A DNA stretch of 64,000 nt. Source: Branchiostoma floridae. Its lineage: Eukaryota; Chordata; Leptocardii; Amphioxiformes; Branchiostomatidae. Numbering within the stretch: the first letter of the stretch is position 1; each line of letters opens with the position of its first letter. Shown one piece after another: positions 49,576-61,689 of the stretch. The DNA is taken from the NCBI RefSeq assembly GCF_000003815.2, contig NC_049997.1, positions 2,442,376-2,506,375 on the forward strand. The letters run 5' to 3'. A program made the position numbers and the translations under genes. The notes beneath the pieces were generated by a model. The model made no database searches, was not told the DNA's origin, and saw only the letters and a list, made by a program, of their open reading frames with translations.

Positions 49576-49777
49576 ATATATATGTCAACGTAGAGATTGG
49601 AATCCAGGAGAATTCGGAATTACCCAGGATAAATTGGAATTCCAATCTCCCCTAGGGGAAATACTGGGCTTAAGTACTGTTGTACATTGAATAGTGTACA
49701 GCAAGTTTAGTGTTTGAAAAAATGAATTCCAGTCTCTCATTCTCCTCGATTCCAATTTCTACTATGTCATATATATG
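49576..49777. mobile_element. MITE, TATATATGTCAACGTAGA ends
   Basis: The left end (TATATATGTCAACGTAGAGA TTGGAATC) and right end (GATTCCAATTTCTACTATGT CATATATA) are imperfect inverted repeats of about 35 bases. It is non-coding. Confidence 0.65.
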
Positions 49778-49837
49778 TACGTGTATGTACGAAATCTGGA
49801 AGATAAGTGTTTTGGAGGGCAACAGGGTATCTCAATA

Positions 49838-51680
49838 AACTAGAAAGGTCGACATTTGCTTAAGAGCAAATACAGCATATTTCAGCCATACCCCTTCCCA
49901 CGCAACATTGGACTGTTCCAAATCACCCCTGCGCAAAAATGGAACATCCTCTTAACAGTACATTATGCCCCAAAGTGGACTGGTATTGTGAATTAATTCC
50001 AGGTAAAAACAGAGCTTGCTTCTATTTTTCAGAAAATGACAATAATCACACCTTCCATTCGGAAAATTTTCATCATGACTGAAAATTGTTGAATGACTTC
50101 ATGTAATGTCATTAACAATTTTCAGTACGATAACTAGGTGTAAGTTTAAAAAAGTATAAGCTCCTTGTGATGTGGGTACATTCATTATTGCAGTGAACTT
50201 TTTTTTTATTCAAGTAGGGCATACGATTTGATAATTATCAAGCAGGTGCAGGTACTGTAGGAGCGTTTGTTTTCTTCAAGCTGTAAAACTGTTAAACTGT
50301 TTTACTTTGTATGCAATCAGCCATCGAGCCTATTCTTATTTTAGTTTAACAACTTCCTGCCAGACCCGGAAGATACGATTGAACCTTGTTCGAGGATTTA
50401 TTTTCGTCTGTCTGGTCAGTCTGTTCATACCCTCGAGGCTGGCGCTGAGACTGTTTTATTGGGCTGAAACTCTGGCAGTTTAAAGTTACTTACAATTTAA
50501 ATGTTCAAAGTTTATGTCAAACAACAACAGCACTAGGAAATGTGGCCACTATAGACAGGTGGTCACTATAGAGAATTGACTAGGAGCCATACGTTACACA
50601 TGATCATTAATCATATAAACATTGCACAGGTAAGCCAATTGTTTAGATGTACAATTAAGTTCAAATAATTCTGAAGAGAAATATTGATGAGAAAATAATC
50701 ATTCTCGCCACTGTCTAACTTATAACTAGAAAGGCCGACATTTGCTTAAGAGCAAATACAGCATATTTCAGCCATACCCCTTCCCACGCAACATTGGACT
50801 GTTCCAAATCACCCCTGCGCAAAAATGGAACATCTTAACAGTACATTATCCCCCAAAGTGGACTGGAATTGTGAATTGATTCCAGGTAAAGACAGAGCTT
50901 GCTTCTATTTTTCAGAAAATGACAATAATCACACCTTCCATTCAGAAAATTTTCATCATGACTGAAAATTGTTGAATGACTTCATGTAATGTCATTAACA
51001 ATTTTCAGTACGATAACTAGGTGTAAGTTTAAAAAAGTATAAGCTCCTTGTGATGTGGGTACATTTATTATTGCAGTGAACTTTTTTATTCAAGTAGGGC
51101 ATACGATTTAATAATTATCAAGCAGGTGCAGGTACTGTAGGAGCGTTTGTTTTCTTCAAGCTGTAAAACTGTTAAACTGTTTTACTTTGTATGCAATCAG
51201 CCATCGAGCCTATTCTTATTTTAGTTTAACAACTCAGTCCTGCCAGACCCGGAAGATACGATTGAACCTTGTTCGAGGATTTATTTTCGTCTGTCTGGTC
51301 AGTCTGTTCATACCCTGGCGCTGAGATTGTTTTATTGGGCTGAAACTCTGGCAGTTTAAAGTTACTTACAATTTAAATGTTCAAAGTTTATGTCAAACAA
51401 CAACAGCACTAGGAACACATACATTTGCTCTGGAGAAAATACAGCAGTTTTCGCAAGTTCCAGTCCAGTGATAGAAATGTGGCCACTATAGACAGGTGGT
51501 CACTATAGAGAAAAATGCTCATCTATTGACTAGGAGCCATACGTGATTTCAGTACACTGATCATTAATCATATAAACATTGCACAGGTAAGCCAATTGTT
51601 TAGATGTACAATTAAGTTCAAATAATTCTGAAGAGAAATATTGATGAGAAAATAATCATTCTCGCCACTGTCTAACTTAT
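49838..51680. repeat. Large tandem duplication, about 0.9 kb x2
   Basis: Unit 1 (49838-50726) and unit 2 (50727-51680) begin ACTAGAAAGGTCGACATTTG and AACTAGAAAGGCCGACATTT and match almost base for base. Both include a hairpin (CTGAAAATTGTTGAATGAC / GTCATTAACAATTTTCAG) and GGCCACTATAGACAGGTGGT. Unit 2 has about 60 extra bases near 51410-51475. No gene is evident. Confidence 0.9.
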
Positions 51681-54600
51681 AATTACGTATCAAAACTAAA
51701 CGCAGATTTTCTAACTAACGCACCTTTCGCCGACTTCATCAAAGGACCGCCGGCTATCAATCAAACACGGCTGTTGATTAGACTTACAGTTTCAAACAGT
51801 CATGTGCTGTGTGCCAGTTGACAGCGAACTTCATGCTACGTGATGTTTTACATTGCTTGTACCTTCTATCCTACAGCGGTGCTTCTACAAAATATTTATA
51901 CTGTAACACTGAGTCCCACATGTTTTATAGAATAGAATTTGACGCAGAACAGCGTTTTCTGCTGGGTATTTTTCTTGAAACATGTCCGTGGGAATATCAG
52001 CGAGGCGGCGACGTAGGGATATCAGACCGTCAACAAAAGTCGCACGGCGACTAACGGCGCAGCGAAGATACTAGCGCTTCAACTAAGGATGGCAACCCGT
52101 ACAATATTTTTGTATACTGTTGAGCTAAGTAAAGTTTGTTGTTTATGAGGTTTTAGTTGTCTTTGAGGCTTTGATCCGAAATATTTTAAAGTCAAACTGC
52201 TGAAGAGAAGTAAGTGACTGCTACGATTATCGTAGATATGGCCCTAAAAAACTGATAAAAGAAGCCTTCTCAATAGTCTAAAATGCAAGAGCTTCCGGGG
52301 GGGCTTCGCCCACCTGGGTCCCCCCCACAGTGGCCCTGCCCCTGGACCCCGCCAGGGACATTCGGCGGCCCCCGTACCCCTGTCCGACGCTTTGAAAAAA
52401 TCCTGGCGAGAAGTCTGTACGGCCTGAGTCTTCAAGTTAACGTATTGTGTGGTCCCGCTTATGAATATTAATTAGCCTTCACTTTCCTCTTCGCTGATTG
52501 GCTGAAACATTAATTGAATTAACTCTTCCTGCCGGCTAGACGCAGGTGCAGATGTCGGCTCTGTGGGGTGAACGTCCGAAAGGTCATGGCATGGAGAACG
52601 AAAGAAAACCAATTTCCCCTTGAAAAAGTGCTGTAATTAAGCCTTTTACAGTACTTTATGCCAAAAATTTTACTTGGATCATTTTACCAACTATCTTATG
52701 CCTATCTATACCAAATGTTACTCATACCAGGGTACAGGTGTGCAAAATATACCGTTATAAGACCGTCAACAACAGTCGCACTGAGCTAACAGCGCAGCGA
52801 AAATACCATCGCTAGCGTTTCAACTTCGGATAACAAGTTATAAGTACTGTTGAACTCAGTAACGTTAAAGTTTGTTTTTAGTTGCCTTTGACGGTTTGAC
52901 CTGAAATAGTGTTACGCTAAACTCCTGAAGAGAAGTTAAGTGACTGCTGCGATTATCATAGATATGCCCCTAAGAACTGGTACAATATAAAGCCTTCTGA
53001 ATAGTCTAAAATGCGAGAGCCTTAGGCGGGCTTCGCTCCCCCTGGCGGGAACACTGCTATATACGGGATCATGAGGCCCCGCCTATGAATATTAATTAGC
53101 CTTTGGCCTCCCCTTCGCTGATTGGCTAGGTCTTTGATTCAATTAACTCTCCGACTGACGCGCACAGGTGTGGCTCTGTGCGGGGTCACGGAAGGTCACG
53201 TCAGGATGCCAAAAGAAAACAAATTTCCCCTCAGAAAAGCGCCAAAATTAATCATTTTAAAGTTGTTTATGTCAAAAATTTTACTTGAATCTTGTTACCA
53301 AGTATCTAATGCCTATCTATACCAAATTTCAGGTCATTTAATTGTAATACCAGGGTACAGGAGCCAAAAGTGTCCTTTTTTGGTCAAAAATTGGCCAAAA
53401 ATCGCAAAAATAAGCATTTTGTTGCACTGTACACCAAAAGTGTTATCGAATTTATATGAAGGGATTATCAAGGCACATCTGTGTCAAATTTCAGCTCATT
53501 CGGTTGCAATACCAAGGTACAGGAGCCAAAAGTGTCCTTTTTTGGTCAAAAATTGGTCAAAAAATCGCAAAAATAAGCATTTTGTTGTACTGTACACCAA
53601 AAGTGTTATTGAATTTATATGGGGGCATTATCAAGGCACGTCTCTGTCAAATTTCAGCTCATTTGGTTGTAATACCAGGGTACAGGGGCCAAAAGTGTCC
53701 TTTTTTGGTCAAAAATTGGTCAAAAAATCGCAAAAATAAGCATTTTGTTGTACTGTACACCAAAAGTGGTATCGAATTTATATGGGAGCATTATCAAGGC
53801 ACATCTGTGTCAAATTTCAGCTCATTTGGTTGTAATACCAGGGTACAGGGGCCAAAATATACAGTTTTGGTCTAAAATTGACCAAAAAATCTCAATAAAA
53901 TCATTTTAGAGGCAGATATGAAAAAACTGAGAAAAAAGCATCAAGGTATTGGCCTATTCTACCCCTGTGCCAAATTTCAGGTCATTCGGTCCAGGAACGG
54001 CGGAGATGAATCACTTTGAAGATTTGACAGGAGAAAGAAAGAAAGAAAGAAAGAAAGAAACATTACGAATACAATATATTTCACCATACTATGTATGGCT
54101 GAAATATAATTACGTATCAAAACTAAACGCAGATTTTCTAACTAACGCACCTTTCGCCGACTTCATCAAAGGACCGCCGGCTATCAATCAAACACGGCTG
54201 TTGATTAGACTTAGAGTTTCAAACAGCCATGTGCTGTGTGCCAGTTGACAGCGAACTTCATGCTACGTGATGTTTTACATTGCTTGGACCTTCTTTCCTA
54301 CAGCGGTGCTTCTACAAAATATTTAGACTGTAACACTGAGTCCCACATGTTTTATAGAATAGAATTTGACGCAGAACAGCGTTTTTTGCTGGGTATTTTT
54401 CTTGAAACATGTTCGTGGGAATATCAGCGAGGCGGCGACGTAGGGATATCAGACCGTCAACAAAAGTCGCACGGCGGCTAACGGCGCATCGAAGATACTA
54501 GCGCTATAAATAAGCGCTTCAACTAAGGATGGCAACCCGTACAATATTTTTGTATACTGTTGAGATAAGTAAAGTTTGTTGTTTATGAGGTTTTAGTTGT

Positions 54601-56319
54601 CTTTGAAGCTTTGACCCGAAATATTTTAAAGTCAAACTGCTGAAGAGAAGTAAGTGACTGCTACGATTATAGTAGATATGGCCCTAAAAAAACTGATAAA
54701 AGAAGCCTTCTCAATAGTCTAAAATGCAAGAGCTTCCGGGGGGGCTTCGCCCACCTGGGTCCCCCCCCCCCCCCCCCACAGTGGCCCTGCCCCTGGACCC
54801 CGCCAGGGACATTCGGCGGCCCCCGGACCCCTGTCCGACGCTTTGAAAAAATCCTGGCGAGAAGTCTGTACGGCCTGAGTCTTCAAGTTAACGTATTGTG
54901 TGGTCCCGCTTATGAATATTAATTAGCCTTCGCTTTCCTCTTCGCTGATTGGCTGAACCATTAATTGAATTAACTCTTCCTGCCGGCTAGACGCAGGTAC
55001 AGATGTCGGCTCTGTGGGGTGAACGTCCGAAAGATCATGGCATGGAGAACGAAAGAAAACCAATTTCCCCTAAAAAAAGTGCTGTAATTAAGCCTTTTAC
55101 AGTACTTTAAGCCAAAAATTTTACTTGGATCATTTTACCAACTATCTTATGCCTATCTATACCAAATGTTACTCATACCAGGGTACAGGGGTGCAAAATA
55201 TACCGTTATAAGACCGTCAACAACAGTCGCACGAAAATACCATCGCTAGCGTTTCAACTTCGGATAACAAGTTATAAGTACTGTTGAACTCAGTAACGTT
55301 AAAGTTTGTTTTTAGTTGCCTTTGACGGTTTGACCTGAAATAGTGTTACGCTAAACTCCTGAAGAGAAGTTAAGTGACTGCTGCGATTATCATAGATATG
55401 CCCCTAAGAACTGATACAATATAAAGCCTTCTGAATAGTGTAAAATGCGAGAGCCTTAGGCGGGCTTCGCTCCCCCTGGCGGGAACACTGCTATATACGG
55501 GATCATGAGGCCCCGCTTATGAATATTAATTAGCCTTTGGCCTCCTCTTCGCTGATTGGCTAGGTCTTTGATTCAATCAACTCTCCGGCTGACGCGCACA
55601 GGTGTGGCTCTGTGCGGGGTCACGGAAGGTCACGTCAGGAGGCCAAAAGAAAACAAATTTCCCCTCAGAAAAGTGCCAAAATTAATCATTTTAAAGTTGT
55701 TTATGTCAAAAATTTTACTTGAATCTTGTTACCAAGTATCTAATGCCTATCTATACCGAATTTCAGGTCATTTAATTGTAATACCAGGGTACAGGAGCCA
55801 AAAGTGTCCTTTTTTGGTCAAAAATTGGCCAAAAATCGCAAAAAAAGCCTTTTGTTGCACTGTACACCAAAAGTGTTATTGAATTTATATGAAGGTATTA
55901 TCAAGGCACATCTGTGTCAAATTTCAGCTCATTCGGTTGCAATACCAAGGTACAGGAGCCAAAAGTGTCCTTTTTTGGTCAAAAATTGGTAAAAAAAATC
56001 GCAAAAATAAGCATTTTGTTGTACTGTACACCAAAAGTGTTATTGAATTTTTATGGGGGCATTATCAAGGCACATCTCTGTCAAATTTCAGCTCATTTGG
56101 TTGTAATACCAGGGTACATTTTAGAGGCAGATATGAAAAAACTGAGACAAAGGCATCAAGGTATTGGCCCATTCTACCCCTGTGCCAAATTTCAGGTCAT
56201 TCGGTCCAGGAACGGCGGAGATGAATCACTTTGAAGATTTGACAGGAGAAAGAAAGAAGAAAGAAAGAAACATTACGAATACAATATATTTCACCATACT
56301 ATGTATGGCTGAAATATAA
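51681..56319. repeat. Large tandem duplication, about 2.4 kb x2
   Basis: Unit 1 is 51681-54107 and unit 2 is 54108-56319. Both begin AATTACGTATCAAAACTAAA and end with a GAAA run and ATGTATGGCTGAAATATAA. Within each, two related halves repeat (ATGAATATTAATTAGCCTT, CTTCGCTGATTGGCT). A minisatellite of about 162 bases (CCAAAAGTGTCCTTTTTTGG) follows, with about four copies in unit 1 and fewer in unit 2, which explains the length difference. Confidence 0.9.
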
Positions 56320-56761
56320 CTAATTCTACTACTACTACTACTATTTACTTTCAGCGTGACATGAAAACATTGCGTCGCTACACCACACAGATAGGTAGAT
56401 GGATATGCACAACACCAGCAGCATAATCATGTAGATTCATTCAGTCACTGAGGGTTTTAATAGGATATCAAAAGACTAGCCAAACTATAATAAAAATGAC
56501 TTGATATGTAGTTCAGTCTGTTGTTGCCGGTGCCAGCACGTGCCAGCCATTAGGCACCAGAGCCTGCATGCCTCACGAAAAGTTTGCCTGAGCCTTCTTG
56601 AGAAAGACCATATGGTTTTAAATCACCAGGATTCGTCTAGAAGCTTACAGGCTCGGAGAAATTCAGTCTACAGCACTAGAACCTTGGAGAGACTGATAAC
56701 TAGGTAAAAGGGACCGCTTGAGTGGAATGTGAACTTCTACAATTCTCTTCAGTTGTCTTAA

Positions 56762-57155
56762 CCCTATCCAGACTGGGCTTTTTGGGCCTTCCCTGGCCTG
56801 GGGGGGGGGGGGTGCTCATTCAAATTCAAATTCAATTTCAAATGTTTAACTAAGATGTGTTAGATATTAAAGATATATGAAAAGAAGTTAAGTTTAGCAA
56901 GGAAATCTTAATATTCCATTGTTTAAACCAAAATTAGTGATTTTTGTCAAATTTGCCTTTCAGAAACCCGTTGCCATGGCAACACGAAAAATCATAAACT
57001 CAACCAATTTTTTTAAAAATTGTTGCCAACAATATTTTAGGAAAACTTACCAAGGTTGGTTTTTTTACCCCAACCCTTTTGGGGGGTATAGGGGGTAAAA
57101 TTTGGGGCGGGCCTTTTTAGCCCCCCCCCCCCCCCCCCCCCCAGTCTGGATAGGG
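56762..57155. mobile_element. piggyBac-like MITE
   Basis: The inverted ends (CCCTATCCAGACTGG and CCAGTCTGGATAGGG) are flanked by TTAA at 56758-56761 and 57156-57159. The TTAA target with a CCC terminus fits piggyBac. Long G and C runs (about 56803-56813 and 57121-57142) sit just inside the ends. Confidence 0.8.
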
Positions 57156-57159
57156 TTAA

Positions 57160-58837
57160 GTGCATATGGATTAGATGGTGGTTGACCTATAGATAAATGC
57201 AGATTTCCTGTCAGTTCACAAAACCTCGACCGAGGCTTGCTCCTGAACAGTAGATACAAGGATTGCGTTTCTATAGTCTCCAGGTGGTTGGCAGTGATAG
57301 TGACAGGCTTTACGCACTATATTGTTTGAAAATCCCAGAAAATCTCTAAAAGCCAGATTACGATGCAAACCGTTAAAGAATAACAATTGTCTACTTTGTA
57401 TGGAGCACAAACGATCCAAGTTACCATAGCAGACTTTACTGATGTCGATGTTTGAAAACTCTACTCTTTAATAGCCACTTTAGAATGTAAGATTAAACCA
57501 CTTTGAAAAGTAAAATTGTCTAGAAAATAGTTGGGTGGTTCTATCGATCGGAAACACCGTGCAGCCGATGTCTTATTATTCGGAGTCACGACTTTCATTA
57601 AAATTAGGACTTAGGTTCGTATCCTAGGGCGCAAATGAGAAGGCGCGCTTCAGTCATAATAGTACACTTACTAGGGGGTAAATGTAATATTACAGCCTAG
57701 GCTGGCTAGTAGGAACAGAGCCAACATTTCTTATAAGACGGAAATTCAGCGTTAAATTACTCAATGGAAATAACATTATTCAGGAATACGTTATCTCAAT
57801 CGACATTCAAACAGATACAATTGTATAACATTACATGCAATCGCAACTTTTTAAAAATTTTAACAGAATTGCAGGCTAAGGGATATTCAATTACAGACAT
57901 GACTTCCCCTTCATTCTATCTAGCATTAAAGTAAATAGCCAAGCCAATACCATATTTTCTACAAAGTAGGAGAGTAAGAGGTGGAATATAGGAAGTTAAG
58001 AAAAGCTATCATTTTTGTCCTAGTGCACGTAACGCCTTGAGTTGTGGATCGTTAGAAGAATGCCAAATTTTGTTTTTCGCTTGCAAGACACGACAACGCT
58101 AGTTCGCCTACGCACGCAGCAGAGAGCGTATCTACGGTTCTACAGATTCAAAGCCAGCCTTGGTCTTAAGTAACAGCTGAGGCTGACTTTATACCCAGAG
58201 AATGCCCAGATGAAGCTTTGAATACGGAAAATCCCTGAGTGGCACAGTGGTAGACTTACAGCGACCTAAGTGCTCACAGTTCATTCACTGTATGGAATGT
58301 GTAAGAGTTGTGAATAGGTATAGGGACGGACCCTCTGCATGGCAACAAGGCTGAGAATAGCTTGCTTAAAAGCGTCATCTTGCTTTTAAAAGTCGTTCAA
58401 TCCGTTGTCTTACTATGGAAGTACCATACCTAATAGCTAGACCGTATGCTAAGTATATTTAACTTAGCGAGAGCAATGGTTGCCAATGAATTACTAAGCA
58501 TATTCAAAGGTTAGAAAATGACGACGTTCCTATCTCTTGTGTCTGTCTCAAAGTTTCACGTTATCTAATAAAATACAAGAATCACACAATTTACACTGCT
58601 TTAATTTCAATGTGGAGCATATAGTTAATGGATTTGCATAAAATTTGCATAAAGAGTCTTAGACCCATGACGTCTCACTTGGACCATAGTGCATCATGCT
58701 TAAAAGTAACCATGAGTCACCAAGCTATCTTTTAATGGAACTGGACTAATCGTGTAAAGAGTGGGTTACGCTTCTTATTTCCAGGCCTCTTCTCAGAATC
58801 CCCTCATGAACTTAAAGACGACCAGGCTAGAAGAAAG
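57160..58837. other. Nothing recognised
   Basis: Single-copy-looking sequence. GAGTGGCACAGTGGTAGACT near 58236 resembles a tRNA A box, but no B box or SINE body follows. Confidence 0.55.
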
Positions 58838-58945
58838 CATTAGGCCTAGGGAAAAAAATGTTGTGTTTCCTGTAACAGTCCTGAAAAAATTAGGGTCGGT
58901 AGGTAGGGATAATCTTTTTTTTTTTTTTTTTTTTTTAGACATGGT
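58838..58945. repeat. 'GGCCTAGGAAAAAA' repeat, copy facing right
   Basis: TTAGGCCTAGGGAAAAAAAT, GTTGTGTTTCCTGTAAC and TTAGGGTCGGTAGG are followed by a T run (about 58914-58936). It is the inverted partner of 60205-60305, about 1.3 kb apart. Confidence 0.75.
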
Positions 58946-59760
58946 ACCTGGCTTGAAAACTGGCAACACATTGGCCAAAAGCATTATTTCTTAAGCTGGG
59001 AACTGTGGTGGTGTCCATGTCAATATCTATCCATACACTTTGTTACATAGAACTGTACATTTATATTGTATGCTTCTGATGTCATCTTGCCGGCTCATAA
59101 TCTTCATCTTCTGCTTTAGGGAAAGCTATCACTTATACACAGAAACTAACTCTTATACAAGGATATAAATTGCCAACAAAACATTGGGCATAGGTCCCCA
59201 CTAGGACCCCTTACCAAGGGCCAACAGTCTGCCTTCAAGCTCAACAAGTGGAACAGTATACACAACTCCAAGTCATGTATTTCCTGCTTGGAACTTGAGG
59301 CAAGTTACCATGAAAAATGTAGAAAACATTGGGCAAAGCATCCTAACTTAACTTTTATCATCTTGATCATGTTAGTTAGAAAAAAAATCAACAACAAATT
59401 TTATCTAAGTTTGCCTATAGAAATAAGAATAAAAACCTTGCTGGAATTATTGGCTCTCTGAGTTAATAAAAATCTATACAGACTAAATACATTTCATGGT
59501 CAACTGGTGCAGATGGAAAAAAATATAAATACTTGCACTCCCCCAAAAAATACATGCACAACCAAAAGTACTATACCATAAACCATATATTAATTATCTT
59601 TTTTTTGTTACATGTACAATTGTTTGTTAGCAAAAAATTAGATGCAATTTGATAAAACCTCCTTGGAAAAACTCACATGCAACATTATTACCAGTACAAG
59701 TGCTGTCAAGCCTGCATTTCCCCCCAAATAAGATAGGGGCGCTGCTGTACATAAAACAAA

Positions 59761-59838
59761 ATGGCGGCTCTCGGTTTGTTTACTTCATTTCGGACGGCTT
59801 TTGGGCGGACTTTTTTGCATTTCAGGCGTACCAAAATA
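59761..59838 (+). CDS. Weak candidate first exon with ATGGCGGC start
   Basis: An ATG at 59761 sits in AAAATGGCGGC, the form of the YY1-type element that often overlaps start codons at animal promoters. The frame reads MAALGLFTSFRTAFGRTFLH and then FRRTKI before a possible donor (ATAG|GTTAAT) that falls just ahead of an in-frame stop. The peptide is rich in Ala, Arg and Phe with no acidic residue, as mitochondrial targeting sequences are. No later exon was recognised. The donor is poor and chance is a real possibility. Confidence 0.15.
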
Positions 59839-60204
59839 GGTTAATTTTGGAGGTACAATAGTGAAAAAGCATTGTTTGTTTATTGAGTTGTTTGTTTGGG
59901 TGCTGATTTCTATGTTTCAGTTGAAAATTTACTGTGTGTTTGAGCACATGCTCCTGAGCTGAGTCATGCTTCTGAACTTCTACGTTTACTTTATACGTGT
60001 CCATGTGTATCTCATATTTACGATGATTTATGTGTTCCTAATTATGTTAACTGTGATTTATGAAGTAAACAGAGGTAATTGATGTTATTTGGACTTTTTC
60101 TACTGCACTAGGAATTAGCAGAACATGTTCAAAAACCGATTCTATAACGATGCATCACTCGAAAGCTCCTTGCACAAATTCTCACATGGAAAATTCATGT
60201 CTGC

Positions 60205-60305
60205 CAGCCGGCCACCCAAAAAAAAGTCTAGGGTCGGCAGGTTTTTCTAGGGTCGGTCGGGTTACAGGAAACACAACATTTTTTTTCCTAGGCCTTACGT
60301 AACGT
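60205..60305. repeat. 'GGCCTAGGAAAAAA' repeat, copy facing left
   Basis: CCACCCAAAAAAAAGTCTAG, GGTCGGCAGG, CTAGGGTCGGTCGGGTTACA and GGAAACACAACATTTTTTTT are the reverse complement of the order at 58838. Its function or superfamily is unknown. Confidence 0.75.
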
Positions 60306-60448
60306 ATCCGCAAGAATGGACCTGATGGCATGCGCATTTGCAAAGGCCGATGAACCTCCACTTGACGTGTATGATGTATCACAGAAGAAATTCGTACTAA
60401 CGAAAGACACAATTTAACAGTCAGACAGATATATGTACATGTACTTAC

Positions 60449-60583
60449 TGTTGTTGTCAGATTTGCCGTGGTAGGGTAAGGGCTATGGTGTGGAGCCTCT
60501 GTACTCAGCCCTGAGGTATTACAGCATACTGCTACCAGATCCGGCACCCCGGTGTAAAACAGAAGTACCCACGTCAGGTGCAT
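60449..60583 (-). CDS. Possible first coding exon with signal peptide (unidentified gene)
   Basis: From the first ATG after in-frame stops (TAA TAA about 35 bases upstream), 45 codons run to a perfect donor, ACA|GTAAGT. The first 20 residues (MHLTWVLLFYTGVPDLVAVC) look like a signal peptide. They are followed by a Thr, Pro and His-rich stretch with two N-glycosylation sequons (NTS near residue 22, NLT near residue 41). This would suit the N-terminus of a secreted or membrane protein. It lies on the same strand as the synaptotagmin exons, 26.6 kb upstream, but its phase-0 donor cannot join exon A (phase 1) directly. It is therefore either another gene or needs an intervening exon. No downstream partner exon was found. 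The upstream sequence is not obviously a promoter. Confidence 0.3.
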
Positions 60584-61689
60584 TCCAAGTCCTTCAACAA
60601 GCCGTCTATTGATGTTTTATTAGAATTACATACTAGAAAGGCTACAGAGGGGACTGTAGCAGGTGCATGATATGAGATACTGCTTCTTTAGTACTTTATC
60701 CCTATTTTTTCCTCAATCATCCCCAGCGTATTACAATTGGCCGTTACTTACTGTAAACTACAGAGCAAAACAATATGATGCAGTAATAATAGGTCTCCAT
60801 ATTCACATACGTAAGAATGGTAATCTAAGGAGCAAAAACAATATTGATATTCACCTACGTAAGTCAATAAAATGAAAACGTTCCACTGAAGACTTTTAAA
60901 GTAAAGTGACAAAGTTTGCAAACTGACGTCAAACGAATTAAATGGGATTTCCTGGGGCCATCTAAGCGACAAATATAAGACGCAAGAATGACAACGAAAA
61001 TTCATCGCGACATGTAAAGGTAGCTAGGTCTTATGGGATGAAACTATGTGGGAAGTTTGTACGTTATCATGAAACGCCGCTGTGAGAAGGTGGGCCGAAG
61101 CATTATCCCGTATTCCCGCGTGCGCTTCTAAACTGTCAGGTACGTTTTTCCAGATGGTATATTTGGCTGACAGCCCGGAAGACAGAGGGAAGAAGCTGGT
61201 TTAGCATGACAATGTGATGGGAACGGAAGCATGGCCGTGGCAAATGGCAGGAAACGACACCATATTTTACCATTTACAAGGCATTGCCATCATACGCATG
61301 GTCCATACATATGTGTACAGTAGTAGTGGTACGGATATTGGTATTCACTTCGTCTATCATGAGTGCAACGAATACAAATGCATGTTTCTCATGATTTTGT
61401 CAAACGAAGCATAAAGAAAAAATATATAAAACAAACATTCCATCGAAAAAGGACTTGTCCTGGGATCTACACAAGTTTGTTCAAAACATGATAGAATATT
61501 TACTTCTTCACTGTTAAGAACATTACATTCTTTAAAGTATACAAAATTGTAATGCCTCAAGGAACATTCGAATAAGTAAACTGTCAGTCTAAGGATCAAA
61601 CGGAAATGAAAAAAATATTGAAGATGACATCCCTGGACTACGAAAGAAGTAGAGTTTGATAACAAAAGCACCAAGTTCTTCCCATCATT

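Noticed and set aside
53122-53739. Longest plus-strand frame, 205 codons
   Set aside because: It runs through a 162-base minisatellite whose period happens to stay open, begins with a non-ATG codon, and the peptide simply repeats.
60449-60583. Treating the signal-peptide exon as the first exon of the synaptotagmin gene
   Set aside because: Its donor leaves phase 0 while exon A needs phase 1, and direct joining gives a stop soon after. Vertebrate SYT12 also lacks a cleavable signal peptide.
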